A stretch of DNA of 53,003 bases from SIG588 sp045597045 (GCA_045597045.1 JAZODN010000025.1:1-53003), one strand, 5' to 3'; numbered from the stretch's first letter, positions 14,709 through 23,285 are shown. Translations and numbers: made by a program. The notes: generated by a model from the letters alone, not told the origin.

Positions 14709-15285
14709 AGAATTGCACGGTATCGACAATGTGCTTTGCCATGCGATAATATCCTTCTTTTCCGAAATGCAATCCGTCAAAGGGTTGCATTTCGTATTCG
14801 TTTTCGGCACTGAAAACACCGTCAAACGTGACCAGCCGCAGTCCTTTTTCAGCGGCAAATCGTGTCAAAAATGCTACTGCCTTTTTGACACGCGGTGCAC
14901 AGCCGAAATTGACGCGTTCGGGAATTTCGGTGGCATGCGGCGGAGCGATTATGATGATTTCGCTTTGCGGAGCATCGGCAAGGCACCGTGCCACCAGTTC
15001 AGCATAATCGTGATTGCCTTGCACGTCCTCATCCGGATCCAATGTGCCGTTGGTACCAAGAAAGATTAACACATAATCGGCGCCGTTTACAGAAATTTCT
15101 CCCCGTTTGTAATAATCCCAATAGGCCGAAACGGTGTAGCCGCATTTTCCGCCGTTCACCACGGTGGCTCCTGTCAGTTGCGATAAAAAATATGGGTAAT
15201 TTTCGGGGTGGATATTGGGCACGCCACTTTGGTGCCAACCGTAATCTCCCTCGGTCAAACTGTCACCTAAACATACGATTTTCAT
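14707..15285 (-). CDS. SGNH/GDSL-family hydrolase (probable carbohydrate esterase)
   Basis: A 192-residue SGNH hydrolase: block I G-D-S-L-T-E-G (Ser ~8), block III L-G-T-N-G (~76-80), and block V D-G-L-H-F (Asp/His pair ~173-176). No signal peptide, so intracellular. The ATG at 15285 overlaps the stop of the rhamnosidase gene as ATGA, so translation is coupled; the longer upstream frame lies inside that gene and is not used. The context points to deacetylation of rhamnose-containing oligosaccharides, as for rhamnogalacturonan acetylesterases (inference). Confidence 0.87.
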   Translation of the reverse strand: MKIVCLGDSLTEGDYGWHQSGVPNIHPENYPYFLSQLTGATVVNGGKCGYTVSAYWDYYKRGEISVNGADYVLIFLGTNGTLDPDEDVQGNHDYAELVARCLADAPQSEIIIIAPPHATEIPERVNFGCAPRVKKAVAFLTRFAAEKGLRLVTFDGVFSAENEYEMQPFDGLHFGKEGYYRMAKHIVDTVQF

Positions 15286-17492
15286 GGTTTTTCCTCCTGT
15301 ATCAAATGGTATGTACCTGTGGTAATCATGGTTGTGTCGCTGCTGTTTTCCAATCGCCAATCGTTTTTTAAGACTAACGTAGCGGTAGCGGTGTCGGGTA
15401 TGGTGAGCGAAAGCAGGATGCCGTTGCCGTCCCGTTCCCATTTGATGGCGATTCGTCCGCAGGGGGCATCGTAAAACGCTTCGGCGAATGTCAACGTCGA
15501 AAGAAAGGCGGGGGAGACGGTTACGGCAGTAATATCCGTACCGGTGGGGTTGAACTGTAATCCGGCGATACGTTTTATGAAGAAGGCACTGACATCGCCC
15601 CAAAACATATGATTGAGCGAATCTTGCGGTTCTATGGTGAAACGTTCCCACAAGGCGGTAGCGCCTTGTGACAGAATATAGCCATAGGATGGGAAGGCTG
15701 GATCGGCGATCAAATGATAGGCGAGATCGGCATGTCCGTTTTCTGCAAGAAGATGGAACAGTACCCGTCCGCCAAGAACACCAACATCCATACGGTCGCC
15801 CGCCTCGTGAATATAGGTGAGCAGATGCTGTAATGCGTTTGGTTTTTCGGTATTTTCAAACATGCCATAATACAATGCCATTGCTTGTGACGTTTGGCAT
15901 TGACCGTGTACGACATCGTGGTGGATCAAATGTGTGCGGAATGCAGCGGTGAGTTCCTGCGCTAATGCTTCGGCAACTTTCCACCCGTCGTGACCAATTG
16001 CTTTCAGCAAAAATGCCGCTTTGTCCGCAATATCTTTGGCAACGATGGTGTCGGTCACGATCAAGGGGGCTTTTGGCGGAATATCCCCCACGTGACACCA
16101 ATCCCCCAGACCAAACGCGCAAAGTCCGTGTTCGTCGCGTTTTGAAGCGAGATAGTACAGATACTTCACAATCGCATCGGCAGATTCTTCGATCATTGTC
16201 GTGTCGCCACGATAGACATAGACGTAATAGGGGAGATACACCAACGCGCAATCCCATGCAGGACCGTTGCCCCAATGGAATCCCCATCCGCCTGTTGGTA
16301 CGATTCCGGGAAGCGCCCCATCCGCACGTTGCGCCTTCACAACGCTGTGTATCCATTGGCGGTAACACATCTCGGGAGTGAAGTTCAATAGCATGCATTC
16401 ACATGCCAAGGCCGCATCGGCCATCCACCCGTTCTTTTCACGCTGAGGGCAATCGTTCGGGAAATGCCACATGTTGGCAAGTCCGCTGCGACGGGTAATG
16501 GTTTGTATGGCATTTAGGGTGTTGTCGGAACACCGAAAATCGCCACGCGGTTGCAGGTCGGAGTGGTATACACATTGTGTGAGCAACGAGGGCGTTGCTT
16601 GTTCTTCGGTGATGCCAAATACGGCGACATAGCGGAACCCGTGGTAGGTGAACGACGGGGTGTAGGTTTCTGCTTCGCCGCCTTTGCAGATGTAAATGTC
16701 GGTGTGCACCAAATGTTGCACATCTTCAAAAGTGGGGGAATCGTATGCACACCACAATGCTTGTACGTTCAGTTCGCCATTTTTCAGGAATTCGGCATGT
16801 TGCATGGTGATGCGCTGACCTGTATGCCCTTGGACGGACAAACGTACAAGCCCTGCATCAATAATGCCAAAATCGTAAAGAAAACCGCCCTTATATGGGG
16901 TGATTGCTACAGGGGCACGTTCTTCGTGACAACAGATCGGCGGAACGGCCGCATGTGCAAGTGTGCCTTTCGGAGCAGTGGCCTCTAAAGCATGGCGCCA
17001 TTCACCGTCATCAAAATCGACCGCGTTCCAGTTTGCGATCTCGCGGGTGGCATCGTAATGTTCGCCCAGACGGTAATCGTCAAAAAGAATAGGGGACGGT
17101 GCGGTTATGAAGGTGGTGTCGCTTTCCAATATGCCATGGATGGTCAGGGAAAATGAGGGGGCGGCACGAAAAGATGCTTTGTCAAAATCCCACACGTAAC
17201 CGCCCGGATTGTTTTGAAATCCGTTGCCGAGCAGAATGCCGATGACGTTATCGCCGCTTTGTAACGATATTTCGTATTCGTCGTAGTAGACCAGATGATC
17301 GGGGTTGGCGATATACGGTGAAAGCAGTCCTTTTGTGTATTCCTGTCCGTTTACCCATACGCGGTAAAAACCACCGGTTGCAATGCGCATGGTACCCAAT
17401 TTTGCGTGTGAAACCGTGAACCGTTTGCGGAAATAGGGGGCGGGGATGTGGTTTTCAAGCGTGGTGTATTGCGCGGTTGCTTGGATGAACAT
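15282..17492 (-). CDS. GH78 alpha-L-rhamnosidase
   Basis: A 736-residue glycoside hydrolase of family 78, which inverts terminal alpha-L-rhamnosyl bonds of pectin fragments, flavonoid glycosides or bacterial polysaccharides. N-terminal beta-sandwich domains (~1-310) precede an (alpha/alpha)6 barrel. D347-C-P-Q-R-E352-K ... D359 reproduces the catalytic Asp/Glu/Asp spacing (+5, +12) of characterised enzymes such as Bacillus RhaB. S-L-N-H-M-F-W-G-D-V (~625-634) is a second family signature. There is no signal peptide, so the substrate must be imported or small. The start ATG follows GGAGGTGCGCT. It is the middle gene of a three-gene operon and overlaps the next gene by 4 bases. Confidence 0.9.
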   Translation of the reverse strand: MFIQATAQYTTLENHIPAPYFRKRFTVSHAKLGTMRIATGGFYRVWVNGQEYTKGLLSPYIANPDHLVYYDEYEISLQSGDNVIGILLGNGFQNNPGGYVWDFDKASFRAAPSFSLTIHGILESDTTFITAPSPILFDDYRLGEHYDATREIANWNAVDFDDGEWRHALEATAPKGTLAHAAVPPICCHEERAPVAITPYKGGFLYDFGIIDAGLVRLSVQGHTGQRITMQHAEFLKNGELNVQALWCAYDSPTFEDVQHLVHTDIYICKGGEAETYTPSFTYHGFRYVAVFGITEEQATPSLLTQCVYHSDLQPRGDFRCSDNTLNAIQTITRRSGLANMWHFPNDCPQREKNGWMADAALACECMLLNFTPEMCYRQWIHSVVKAQRADGALPGIVPTGGWGFHWGNGPAWDCALVYLPYYVYVYRGDTTMIEESADAIVKYLYYLASKRDEHGLCAFGLGDWCHVGDIPPKAPLIVTDTIVAKDIADKAAFLLKAIGHDGWKVAEALAQELTAAFRTHLIHHDVVHGQCQTSQAMALYYGMFENTEKPNALQHLLTYIHEAGDRMDVGVLGGRVLFHLLAENGHADLAYHLIADPAFPSYGYILSQGATALWERFTIEPQDSLNHMFWGDVSAFFIKRIAGLQFNPTGTDITAVTVSPAFLSTLTFAEAFYDAPCGRIAIKWERDGNGILLSLTIPDTATATLVLKNDWRLENSSDTTMITTGTYHLIQEEKP

Positions 17493-17504
17493 AGCGCACC
17501 TCCT

Positions 17505-19031
17505 TCAAAAACAAAGTGTGATACGTCCATTTTCCGAACGTATGCACTGTGAGGAAATAAATTGCCCTTCTGTAGCGGTCAGTGAGTATACCATGCCGTT
17601 GTAATTAAGGGTTAACTTTGTTTCTTCTTGTTGCTCTATCGTGGGGAAATGGTCGTCCGTTTTGCCGTAGTGATAGGTGAGGGTGAAGGGCTTTTGAGCG
17701 GCGATGCTCAGCGAGCGGGGGCGAAGTGTAACGGAAAAAGTGCCGTAATCCAACGTGGCGTTTTCGCCATCTTCTTGAAATAATGGGGCTTTGCACAGGG
17801 GCGGTGTGTCATCGGTAAAGGCGAAGCGACCGCCGGCGATTGTTCCGTTGCCGCTATGGCGAAATCCGTCAAATACAGGGAGCGTTTCATAGGTTGCGCT
17901 GTTTTCGGCGCAACACACATCTTCGTATGGGTCGGGTACATCCGCCCCAAACAGATGCAGGTCGCGTATCCGAAACTCGTTGGCATCGCCGTACAAATTG
18001 ATACGGTAGGTGTCGCTGGAGTACCATATGGAATGTTTCCGTTCATCGTCGTATGCCGTATGGACAGCAATGGCCGAAGCGGGGGTGTGATCGAATTGAT
18101 GCTTATACCAACGTCCTGTTTCGCCGAGCGGTTCTACGGTGATTTTTCCTTCGCTCTGCAATTGCGCAAACAGCGGGAATTGATATAGAATGCCGTCACG
18201 CATCAAGTCCCAGCCAAAACTGTTTTCTTGTCCCGCTTGTGCGTATCCAAACGAAAGACACTCGCCGTTGAAGTTTTCGCGCATATACCAATCTACCCAG
18301 TGAGGATCGGCACCGCCACCGTCAGGGTAGGATGGTTCTAATGTGAACACCTTTTGCGAAGGGGTGGTTTGTTGCGTGGCTTCCATTCCCGCGTCGTATT
18401 GATACACAGGGTCGCTTCCGAGCATACGAAACAACGGCGCTGAAAGGGCATTCTCTTTCGTTTGTGCAGGGAAGAAAACGTTGTTACGCGCGGGGTAGTA
18501 TCCTTGCCCGTAATAGCCGCCCCACAGGGTGTAACCATCGGTGCCGAACTGTTCTTTGCAGTTGCACATAGCATCGATTTCATAATGGTCGCATACGTAG
18601 CAAGCAGTGTGGCTGTCGAAAAACCACGAACCGAAAACACGTGGATAATAGCCGAAAACCGCGCGGAAGCGTTCGAACAAAACGTCGACCAATTGTTCCC
18701 GCTGTGCTTTTGTATATCCCACAGGAAATCCGCAGTGACAGTGCCAGTCCCACGCAAAGCGTCCTGTCCACGGTATACCACACGCTTTGGCTTGCGGTTC
18801 CACGATCTCGTGCCACACACCAAACTCGAACTGCATGGGGTCCAGTGCACGTAATAGGGTGGTATATGTGGGATCTAACAGTGTGTCGTACTGTAACAAG
18901 AAGGTGCCGCGCAGACGATGTTGTTGCATCAAGCGGATCTGTTCTTTGAGCGGGGTCAAAAGGTCGCGCTCCATGCGCGGTTCCACACCGCGCAGAAAGT
19001 TTACAATGTTGACAATCTGTCTTTTTTTCAA
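17505..19031 (-). CDS. Uncharacterised NodB-like (polysaccharide-deacetylase-fold) protein
   Basis: About 508 residues. Residues ~35-290 read like a NodB-type barrel: R-G-T-F-L-L-Q-Y-D (first strand), E-F-G-V-W-H-E-I (~65-72), W-D-W-H-C-H-C-G (~92-99) and G-Y-Y-P-R-V-F-G-S-W-F-F-D. The C-terminal ~200 residues are beta-rich. I cannot name the family with confidence; DUF3863-type proteins of gut bacteria are a possibility. No signal peptide. I chose TTG 19031, 7 bases after AAAGGAGG (19046-19039); the frame is open further upstream without a ribosome binding site. It is the first gene of the rhamnosidase operon, 12 bases before GH78. Confidence 0.6.
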   Translation of the reverse strand: MKKRQIVNIVNFLRGVEPRMERDLLTPLKEQIRLMQQHRLRGTFLLQYDTLLDPTYTTLLRALDPMQFEFGVWHEIVEPQAKACGIPWTGRFAWDWHCHCGFPVGYTKAQREQLVDVLFERFRAVFGYYPRVFGSWFFDSHTACYVCDHYEIDAMCNCKEQFGTDGYTLWGGYYGQGYYPARNNVFFPAQTKENALSAPLFRMLGSDPVYQYDAGMEATQQTTPSQKVFTLEPSYPDGGGADPHWVDWYMRENFNGECLSFGYAQAGQENSFGWDLMRDGILYQFPLFAQLQSEGKITVEPLGETGRWYKHQFDHTPASAIAVHTAYDDERKHSIWYSSDTYRINLYGDANEFRIRDLHLFGADVPDPYEDVCCAENSATYETLPVFDGFRHSGNGTIAGGRFAFTDDTPPLCKAPLFQEDGENATLDYGTFSVTLRPRSLSIAAQKPFTLTYHYGKTDDHFPTIEQQEETKLTLNYNGMVYSLTATEGQFISSQCIRSENGRITLCF

Positions 19032-19052
19032 GAGGTATCCTCCTTTGGGGTG

Positions 19053-19092
19053 TTGCAAAATTACACTGTATATTGTACAATGCAAAGTGTAA
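19053..19092. promoter_or_regulatory. Divergent control region with nested palindromes (AraC gene / rhamnosidase operon)
   Basis: Plus-strand promoter for the regulator: TTGCAA (19053-19058), 17 bp, TACAAT (19076-19081). A weaker minus-strand promoter candidate, TTTACA-17-TACAGT, lies on the same bases. Superimposed are TTACACT (19061-19067) / AGTGTAA (19086-19092) and the perfect palindrome ATTGTACAAT (19072-19081). Confidence 0.6.
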
Positions 19093-19151
19093 AAGCGAAA
19101 TGGAATGATCGCTTAAAAAAGTGGACAAATCAACTGATGAGGAGGTACGAT

Positions 19152-19967
19152 ATGTTTCAATCCTATTATCGCGACATAGCCGATCCTAATAACGATTTTT
19201 TAAACGATGCCGTATCGTTGCAGGTCAATTGCGCGGGGCGGGAACAACACATACAACCGATGGCGGCACATGCGGTGCGGCGGGATCACTATCTCTATTA
19301 CCAAGTGGCGGGTACTGTGGTGGTATCGGAACCACTCTCTTGCTGCTTAAAGGCGGGGGACCTGCTTTGGTTTCAAAGCGGTGTGCCGTTCGCCTATCGG
19401 GATGATGGATTGAGTGAGCATTGCTTTGTTCACTTCACGGGATCGGCTGCGGAAGAATGGCTCGAAAAAGCGGGATTAGCACCGCACACGGTGTATCATG
19501 TAACCGCCGATACCGTAGAAGAGGAGTTTCGCCATTTGTTTTCTGCTTTTTTACATCGGGATGCACAATTCGATATCGAAACGGTCGCCGCATTGTTACG
19601 GTTGCTTTCGGCAGTCGGTCGTTCTGTGCAAGGTTCCTGCGAACGAAACGGAGAGTTTCGATTGGAACGCAGTTTGCGGTATATTCACGATCACGTAACG
19701 GAACGTATCACGCTCACAACGCTTGCACGATTGGAAAATTTGAGCCAAAGTCGTTACCGCACGTTGTTTTGCGAGACAATGAAACAATCGCCGCTCGCGT
19801 ATGTACTTTCGCTACGCATGGATATGGCATGCCGTCTGCTTAAAAATTCAGCCATGAGTGTGCAAGAAATTGCACACGCGGTGGGGTATGATGATCCGCA
19901 CTACTTTTCACGTATTTTTCATCAAAAGGCGGGGGTTTCCCCATTAGCGTACCGCTTCAATGAATAA
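19152..19967 (+). CDS. AraC-family transcriptional regulator
   Basis: A 271-residue regulator. The N-terminal ~140 residues form a cupin-like sensing domain (R-R-D-H-Y-L-Y-Y-Q-V-A-G, then L-K-A-G-D-L-L-W-F). The C-terminal ~100 residues have the two helix-turn-helix units of AraC proteins, with the signature I-A-H-A-V-G-Y-D-D-P-H-Y-F-S-R-I-F-H. I chose ATG 19152 with GAGGAGGT directly upstream; the frame extends back into the divergent gene but lacks a site there. It is divergent from the NodB-GH78-SGNH operon and very probably activates it in response to a rhamnose-containing sugar (inference). Confidence 0.9.
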   Translation: MFQSYYRDIADPNNDFLNDAVSLQVNCAGREQHIQPMAAHAVRRDHYLYYQVAGTVVVSEPLSCCLKAGDLLWFQSGVPFAYRDDGLSEHCFVHFTGSAAEEWLEKAGLAPHTVYHVTADTVEEEFRHLFSAFLHRDAQFDIETVAALLRLLSAVGRSVQGSCERNGEFRLERSLRYIHDHVTERITLTTLARLENLSQSRYRTLFCETMKQSPLAYVLSLRMDMACRLLKNSAMSVQEIAHAVGYDDPHYFSRIFHQKAGVSPLAYRFNE

Positions 19968-19997
19968 AAAAATCCCGAGAAAATCTCGGGATTTTTT
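19966..19997. terminator. Bidirectional terminator, araC-type gene and ABC operon
   Basis: AAAATCCCGAGA / TCTCGGGATTTT with loop AAA and A/T runs on both sides; serves the convergent genes ending at 19967 and 20001. Confidence 0.92.
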
Positions 19998-20000
19998 GGC

Positions 20001-20564
20001 TTATAGTGTGATAACCGTGGCGTCCAGCAACGCAATTTCATCGGGGTGGTGGGTGACAAGCACCACGGGGTGGGTCTCTGCGTAGCGGCGGATGAGCGCG
20101 GCAATATCATCGCGGTTTTGCGCATCGATACCGTTGAACGGTTCGTCCAGCGCCAACCAGCGGCTTTCGGTTGCCAGGGCACGGGCGATGGCGACGCGCC
20201 GCCGCATGCCGCCGCTGAGCTCCCGTGGGAACTGGTGAAACACCGCATCGGACAAGCCTACGGCGCGCAGTGTTTCCTTGGCGCGGTCGGCAGAGGTGGC
20301 TGTAAGAGCCACGTTTTCCAGCACCGTTTTCCAAGGTAACAAGCGGTTTTCCTGAAACACCGCTGTCGGAAGGGAGCGATCCCCCTCAATGGTGCCGCAT
20401 TCGGGTGTTTCCAACCCCAACAGCAGGCGCAACAGGGTGGTCTTTCCGCAGCCCGAAGGCCCAAACAAGCAGGTGACACCGCGATCGGGGATGGTGAGCG
20501 ACAGGTTGTGCAGCACGGCTTTGTCGGGATAGGCAAAGCTCACGTTATCCAAAACAAACGCCAT
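20001..20564 (-). CDS. ABC importer ATPase, NitT/TauT type (short)
   Basis: A 187-residue ATPase: Walker A G-P-S-G-C-G-K-T-T (~35-43), Q-loop Q-E-N (~71), signature L-S-G-G-M (~116), Walker B L-A-L-D-E-P (~138-143) and switch H (T-H-H, ~172). It energises import by the permease upstream (3-base gap). It is clearly shorter than SsuB/TauB (~240-260): the C-terminal segment after the switch His ends within 15 residues. All catalytic motifs are intact, so it should work. Confidence 0.9.
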   Translation of the reverse strand: MAFVLDNVSFAYPDKAVLHNLSLTIPDRGVTCLFGPSGCGKTTLLRLLLGLETPECGTIEGDRSLPTAVFQENRLLPWKTVLENVALTATSADRAKETLRAVGLSDAVFHQFPRELSGGMRRRVAIARALATESRWLALDEPFNGIDAQNRDDIAALIRRYAETHPVVLVTHHPDEIALLDATVITL

Positions 20565-20567
20565 GAC

Positions 20568-21365
20568 TCACACCTCCTCGGTTGCGTTAAAACGCCGTCC
20601 AAGCCGTTTGGCCGTTGCCAAAAGCAAGCGTTCCAACAACACGCTCAACACAATGATCGCAATGGTGTAGGCAAACACCTGTGGGGTTTCCAAGTGGTTC
20701 TTTGCGGTTTGCAGCAAGCGACCGATCGAGTTTTGCGGGCGGCAAATGACCTCGGCGGCCACACCGGATTTCCAGGCAAGCCCCAGTGCCGTGGTGCAGG
20801 CGGTGAGGAAATGCGGCATAATAGAGGGGATCCACACGTGAAGTAGCGTGCGCCGCCGTCCCATGCGGAACACCGTCGCTGTTTCCAACAGCCGACGGTC
20901 GGTCTGCTGCAGCCCCTTTTCCACGTTGCTCCACACAATAGGTAGAACCATCAAAAAGGCAATAAACGCCGGCAGTGTATCGGTTTTCAACCAGACAAAA
21001 GCCAAAATGATAAACGAGGCAACCGGTGTGGCGCGCACGGTTTTGAGCATGGGGGAGAGCAGGTGTGCCGCCACCGCGAAACGGAAGGTCAGCAATGCTA
21101 AGATGCAACCAGTTACCACGCCGCCTGCAAAGCCGACAGCCACACGCAGCAGTGACGCTGCAGCGGCTTTCCAAAACGTGACCGTGCCGATCATTTGCCA
21201 CAGTGTTTTGGCGACCAGCGGTGGGGTGGGTACCAACAATTCCTGGTTGACACGCTGAGCGACCAACCACCACACCGCTACCCAAAAGAGTAACGCCGCG
21301 GTGCCGATCAGCCAACGTGCCGCAAGGGAGAGGGGGTTATTTCGATACGAAGTAGAAGTCATCAT
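20568..21365 (-). CDS. ABC importer permease, NitT/TauT (SsuC) type
   Basis: About 265 residues with six membrane helices. The E-x3-G-x9-G-type loop that docks on the ATPase is present as L-E-T-A-T-V-F-R-M-G-R-R-R (~170-182). The start ATG at 21365 lies inside the end of the binding-protein gene (overlap 29 bases), 10 bases after GGAGGT; an upstream Met at 21404 has no such site. Belongs to the importer class for nitrate, sulfonates, taurine or thiamine precursors. Confidence 0.9.
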   Translation of the reverse strand: MMTSTSYRNNPLSLAARWLIGTAALLFWVAVWWLVAQRVNQELLVPTPPLVAKTLWQMIGTVTFWKAAAASLLRVAVGFAGGVVTGCILALLTFRFAVAAHLLSPMLKTVRATPVASFIILAFVWLKTDTLPAFIAFLMVLPIVWSNVEKGLQQTDRRLLETATVFRMGRRRTLLHVWIPSIMPHFLTACTTALGLAWKSGVAAEVICRPQNSIGRLLQTAKNHLETPQVFAYTIAIIVLSVLLERLLLATAKRLGRRFNATEEV

Positions 21366-22374
21366 TCGGCACAGCACCTCCGATGGAAGTGGGATCAGCC
21401 TCAAAGAGAATTTCGTAATAGCCGTGGATAGCCGGCTTCATATCCACACCGGCAACAAAGACTACGTTGCAGCGCGGAATAGCCTTTTTAGCAATCGGTT
21501 CGGCTGCAATGATGCCAAATTCCGCGCACAGTTGGGCCGTGGCTTCTACGTTCGCTACAGCATTGATCGAGGTTTTGTATTCCGCAAGAAATGCTTGCAC
21601 GGCAGCGTTGTTGCTTTTCACGAAGCTTTTTTTGGCAATGACACAGCCCATCATCATGGCGCTGTCGGGTTCCACTGCTTTCCACGCGGCGTCCATGCTG
21701 ATCGCCATGCGCAGATTCGGGTTTTTGGTCATGGCTGTGGTGGCGGCCGGTTCGGGCACCATGGCAATCTCAATCTCGCCTGCCGCCAGCTTGGCTACCA
21801 GTTCACTGTTTTCTGCCAAAAATTCAATGGTTACGTCACGGTCGGGATCTATGCCGTTTTCCTTCAAAATGTGACGCAGCACATATTCGGGGTTGGCACC
21901 TTCGCCGGTGGAATAGATGGTCTTGCCACGCAGATCCTCCACCGTTTGCACCGTGTTGCCGTTTTCCAGCATATACAGCACACCGGCTGTGTTGAGCGCC
22001 AACACCTGCACGTCACCGCCCAGCTTTTTATACAACTTTGCGGCAAGGTTGGTCGGGACAGAGGCGATCTGCACATCGCCGTTTGAGAATTTGCCCACCA
22101 CTTCTTCAGGCGAAGAGGCGATGGTGAAGGTGTATTCGATCGCCTCGGAGGCGGTTGCATTCTTCATCAAATTGGCCAAGCCCACGCCTGTGGGACCTTG
22201 AATGCCGGCGATGGAAAGCTTCGTTTTGCTAACGGTGGGAGTAGGCGCGGTGGTCGTTGTGGTGGTGGTATCTCCGTTGTTGGCGGGCGGCGTTGTCGTG
22301 CAGCCGCAGACGGTTACGACCAAAGAGACCGCCAGCAACAGTGCCAGTAACAGTTTAACGGTGTGTTTCATCAT
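21337..22374 (-). CDS. ABC importer substrate-binding lipoprotein, NitT/TauT type
   Basis: A 345-residue lipoprotein: signal peptide with lipobox V-C-G-C (lipidated Cys ~25), then a Thr-rich linker (seven Thr in a row at ~36-42), then a periplasmic-binding-protein type II domain starting S-I-A-G-I-Q-G-P-T-G-V-G. Segments L-R-G-K-T-I-Y-S-T-G-E-G and E-I-A-M-V-P-E-P-A resemble SsuA/ThiY-like proteins. The ligand is not deducible. AAGGAG (22386-22381) is 6 bases before the first of two adjacent ATGs. It follows the Crp-like regulator by 23 bases and precedes the permease. Confidence 0.88.
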   Translation of the reverse strand: MMKHTVKLLLALLLAVSLVVTVCGCTTTPPANNGDTTTTTTTAPTPTVSKTKLSIAGIQGPTGVGLANLMKNATASEAIEYTFTIASSPEEVVGKFSNGDVQIASVPTNLAAKLYKKLGGDVQVLALNTAGVLYMLENGNTVQTVEDLRGKTIYSTGEGANPEYVLRHILKENGIDPDRDVTIEFLAENSELVAKLAAGEIEIAMVPEPAATTAMTKNPNLRMAISMDAAWKAVEPDSAMMMGCVIAKKSFVKSNNAAVQAFLAEYKTSINAVANVEATAQLCAEFGIIAAEPIAKKAIPRCNVVFVAGVDMKPAIHGYYEILFEADPTSIGGAVPNDDFYFVSK

Positions 22375-22397
22375 TCATCTCTCCTTAGGATATGGTA

Positions 22398-23012
22398 TTA
22401 GCATATATAGATGGACTTGCCTTCGCGGCGGATCTTGCCGTCGGCAGCAAGTGAATCTAACGAACGGTAAAGGCTGGTGCGGCCGATATCCAGCATGCGC
22501 GACAGTTCGCTCATGCCGTGAGGAAGGGTGACCAACCCGTTTTCATCGCCATGCTGGCGCAGATACACCAGCAGTCGATCTTCGGCATTGCCTGCGGTGA
22601 AGGCGGCAATGCGTTGGTTGAGAAAGCGGATGCGATCGGACAGAAAACCAATGTAGTTTTCTGCCACGCGAAAATCTTGCTGCATCCATGCTTTTAACAA
22701 ATCTTCATCGAAAAAAAGAAGTTCGGTTGCCGTGGCGGCGCGCACCTCGGTGACGTACTGCGTGGTTTCGCCATACAAGGCGGCGGCACCGAAAACTGCA
22801 CCGACACCAAGACGGTTCAGCACGGCGGTATCGCGTATGACCACCACTTCGCCGCACAGCACCACACCTACCGCGCGGCGAAACTGCGCCGCGGAATAGA
22901 TGACGCTGCCTTTTTCAAAGCGTTCGGGCGGCGGTGCCTGTGCCAGCAAACAGTCACGTTCCCGAACAGTTAGGCCGCGAAACAGAAAGATATCGCTCGG
23001 CAAAGAATGCAT
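22398..23012 (-). CDS. Crp/Fnr-family transcriptional regulator
   Basis: A 204-residue regulator with an N-terminal cyclic-nucleotide-binding-like barrel (G-V-V-L-C-G-E-V-V-V-I, ~48-58) and a C-terminal winged helix (M-S-E-L-S-R-M-L-D-I-G-R-T-S-L-Y-R-S-L, ~166-184). The Fnr cluster cysteines are absent, so not an oxygen sensor of that type. It heads the importer operon. A palindrome just downstream of its promoter suggests autoregulation, with importer expression coupled to the same signal. Confidence 0.9.
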   Translation of the reverse strand: MHSLPSDIFLFRGLTVRERDCLLAQAPPPERFEKGSVIYSAAQFRRAVGVVLCGEVVVIRDTAVLNRLGVGAVFGAAALYGETTQYVTEVRAATATELLFFDEDLLKAWMQQDFRVAENYIGFLSDRIRFLNQRIAAFTAGNAEDRLLVYLRQHGDENGLVTLPHGMSELSRMLDIGRTSLYRSLDSLAADGKIRREGKSIYIC

Positions 23013-23035
23013 CTGTCAACCCCCCTTTTTTTTTG

Positions 23036-23061
23036 AAAAGTGTGCCATATGGAACACTTTT
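23036..23061. promoter_or_regulatory. 26-bp palindromic operator of the Crp-like regulator
   Basis: AAAAGTGT (23036-23043) / ACACTTTT (23054-23061) around CCATATGG (23045-23052); only one base pair of the symmetry is broken. It lies just downstream of the expected transcription start, so binding would repress. Confidence 0.8.
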
Positions 23062-23071
23062 TCTTAAAGTT

Positions 23072-23100
23072 ATATTATCACGCTTTGCTAAAAATTGCAA
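23072..23100 (-). promoter_or_regulatory. Promoter of the Crp-like/ABC operon
   Basis: Minus strand: TTGCAA (23100-23095), 17-bp spacer, TAATAT (23077-23072). Confidence 0.65.
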
Positions 23101-23184
23101 GCAAAAGGAGAAGAAGAGGGCGGATTTTGTAGATTTATCAAAAAGTGCACAAAAACAAAGGGTTCATTTGGGCTATTTTGACGG

Positions 23185-23213
23185 TTGTTTTTGAGGATAA
23201 TTTTTCCTATAAT
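23185..23213 (+). promoter_or_regulatory. Promoter of the membrane acyltransferase gene
   Basis: TTGTTT (23185-23190), 17-bp spacer, TATAAT (23208-23213), giving a ~65-base leader before the ATG at 23286. Confidence 0.6.
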
Positions 23214-23285
23214 TTAACTGGTGTATTTTGTGCCGATACTGTTTTTTTGAGATTTCGAATTTTATGTTTATTAACGGAGGACTAT

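Noticed and set aside
13863..14858. 331-codon open frame on the minus strand
   Set aside because: It lies entirely antisense to ilvE and through its terminator, has no ribosome binding site, and its His/Arg/Thr-rich translation has no recognisable motif.
15286..15651. N-terminal extension of the SGNH hydrolase frame
   Set aside because: It lies inside the GH78 gene in another frame; the GDSL motif begins right after the ATG at 15285, which has TCCTCC-complement ribosome binding sequence upstream.
18918..19151. N-terminal extension of the AraC-type regulator
   Set aside because: It overlaps the divergent NodB-like gene and both promoters; ATG 19152 has a perfect GAGGAGGT.
23178..23213. TTGACG (23178) with TATAAT (23208) as a promoter
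   Set aside because: The spacer would be 24 bp; TTGTTT at 23185 gives 17 bp with the same -10.
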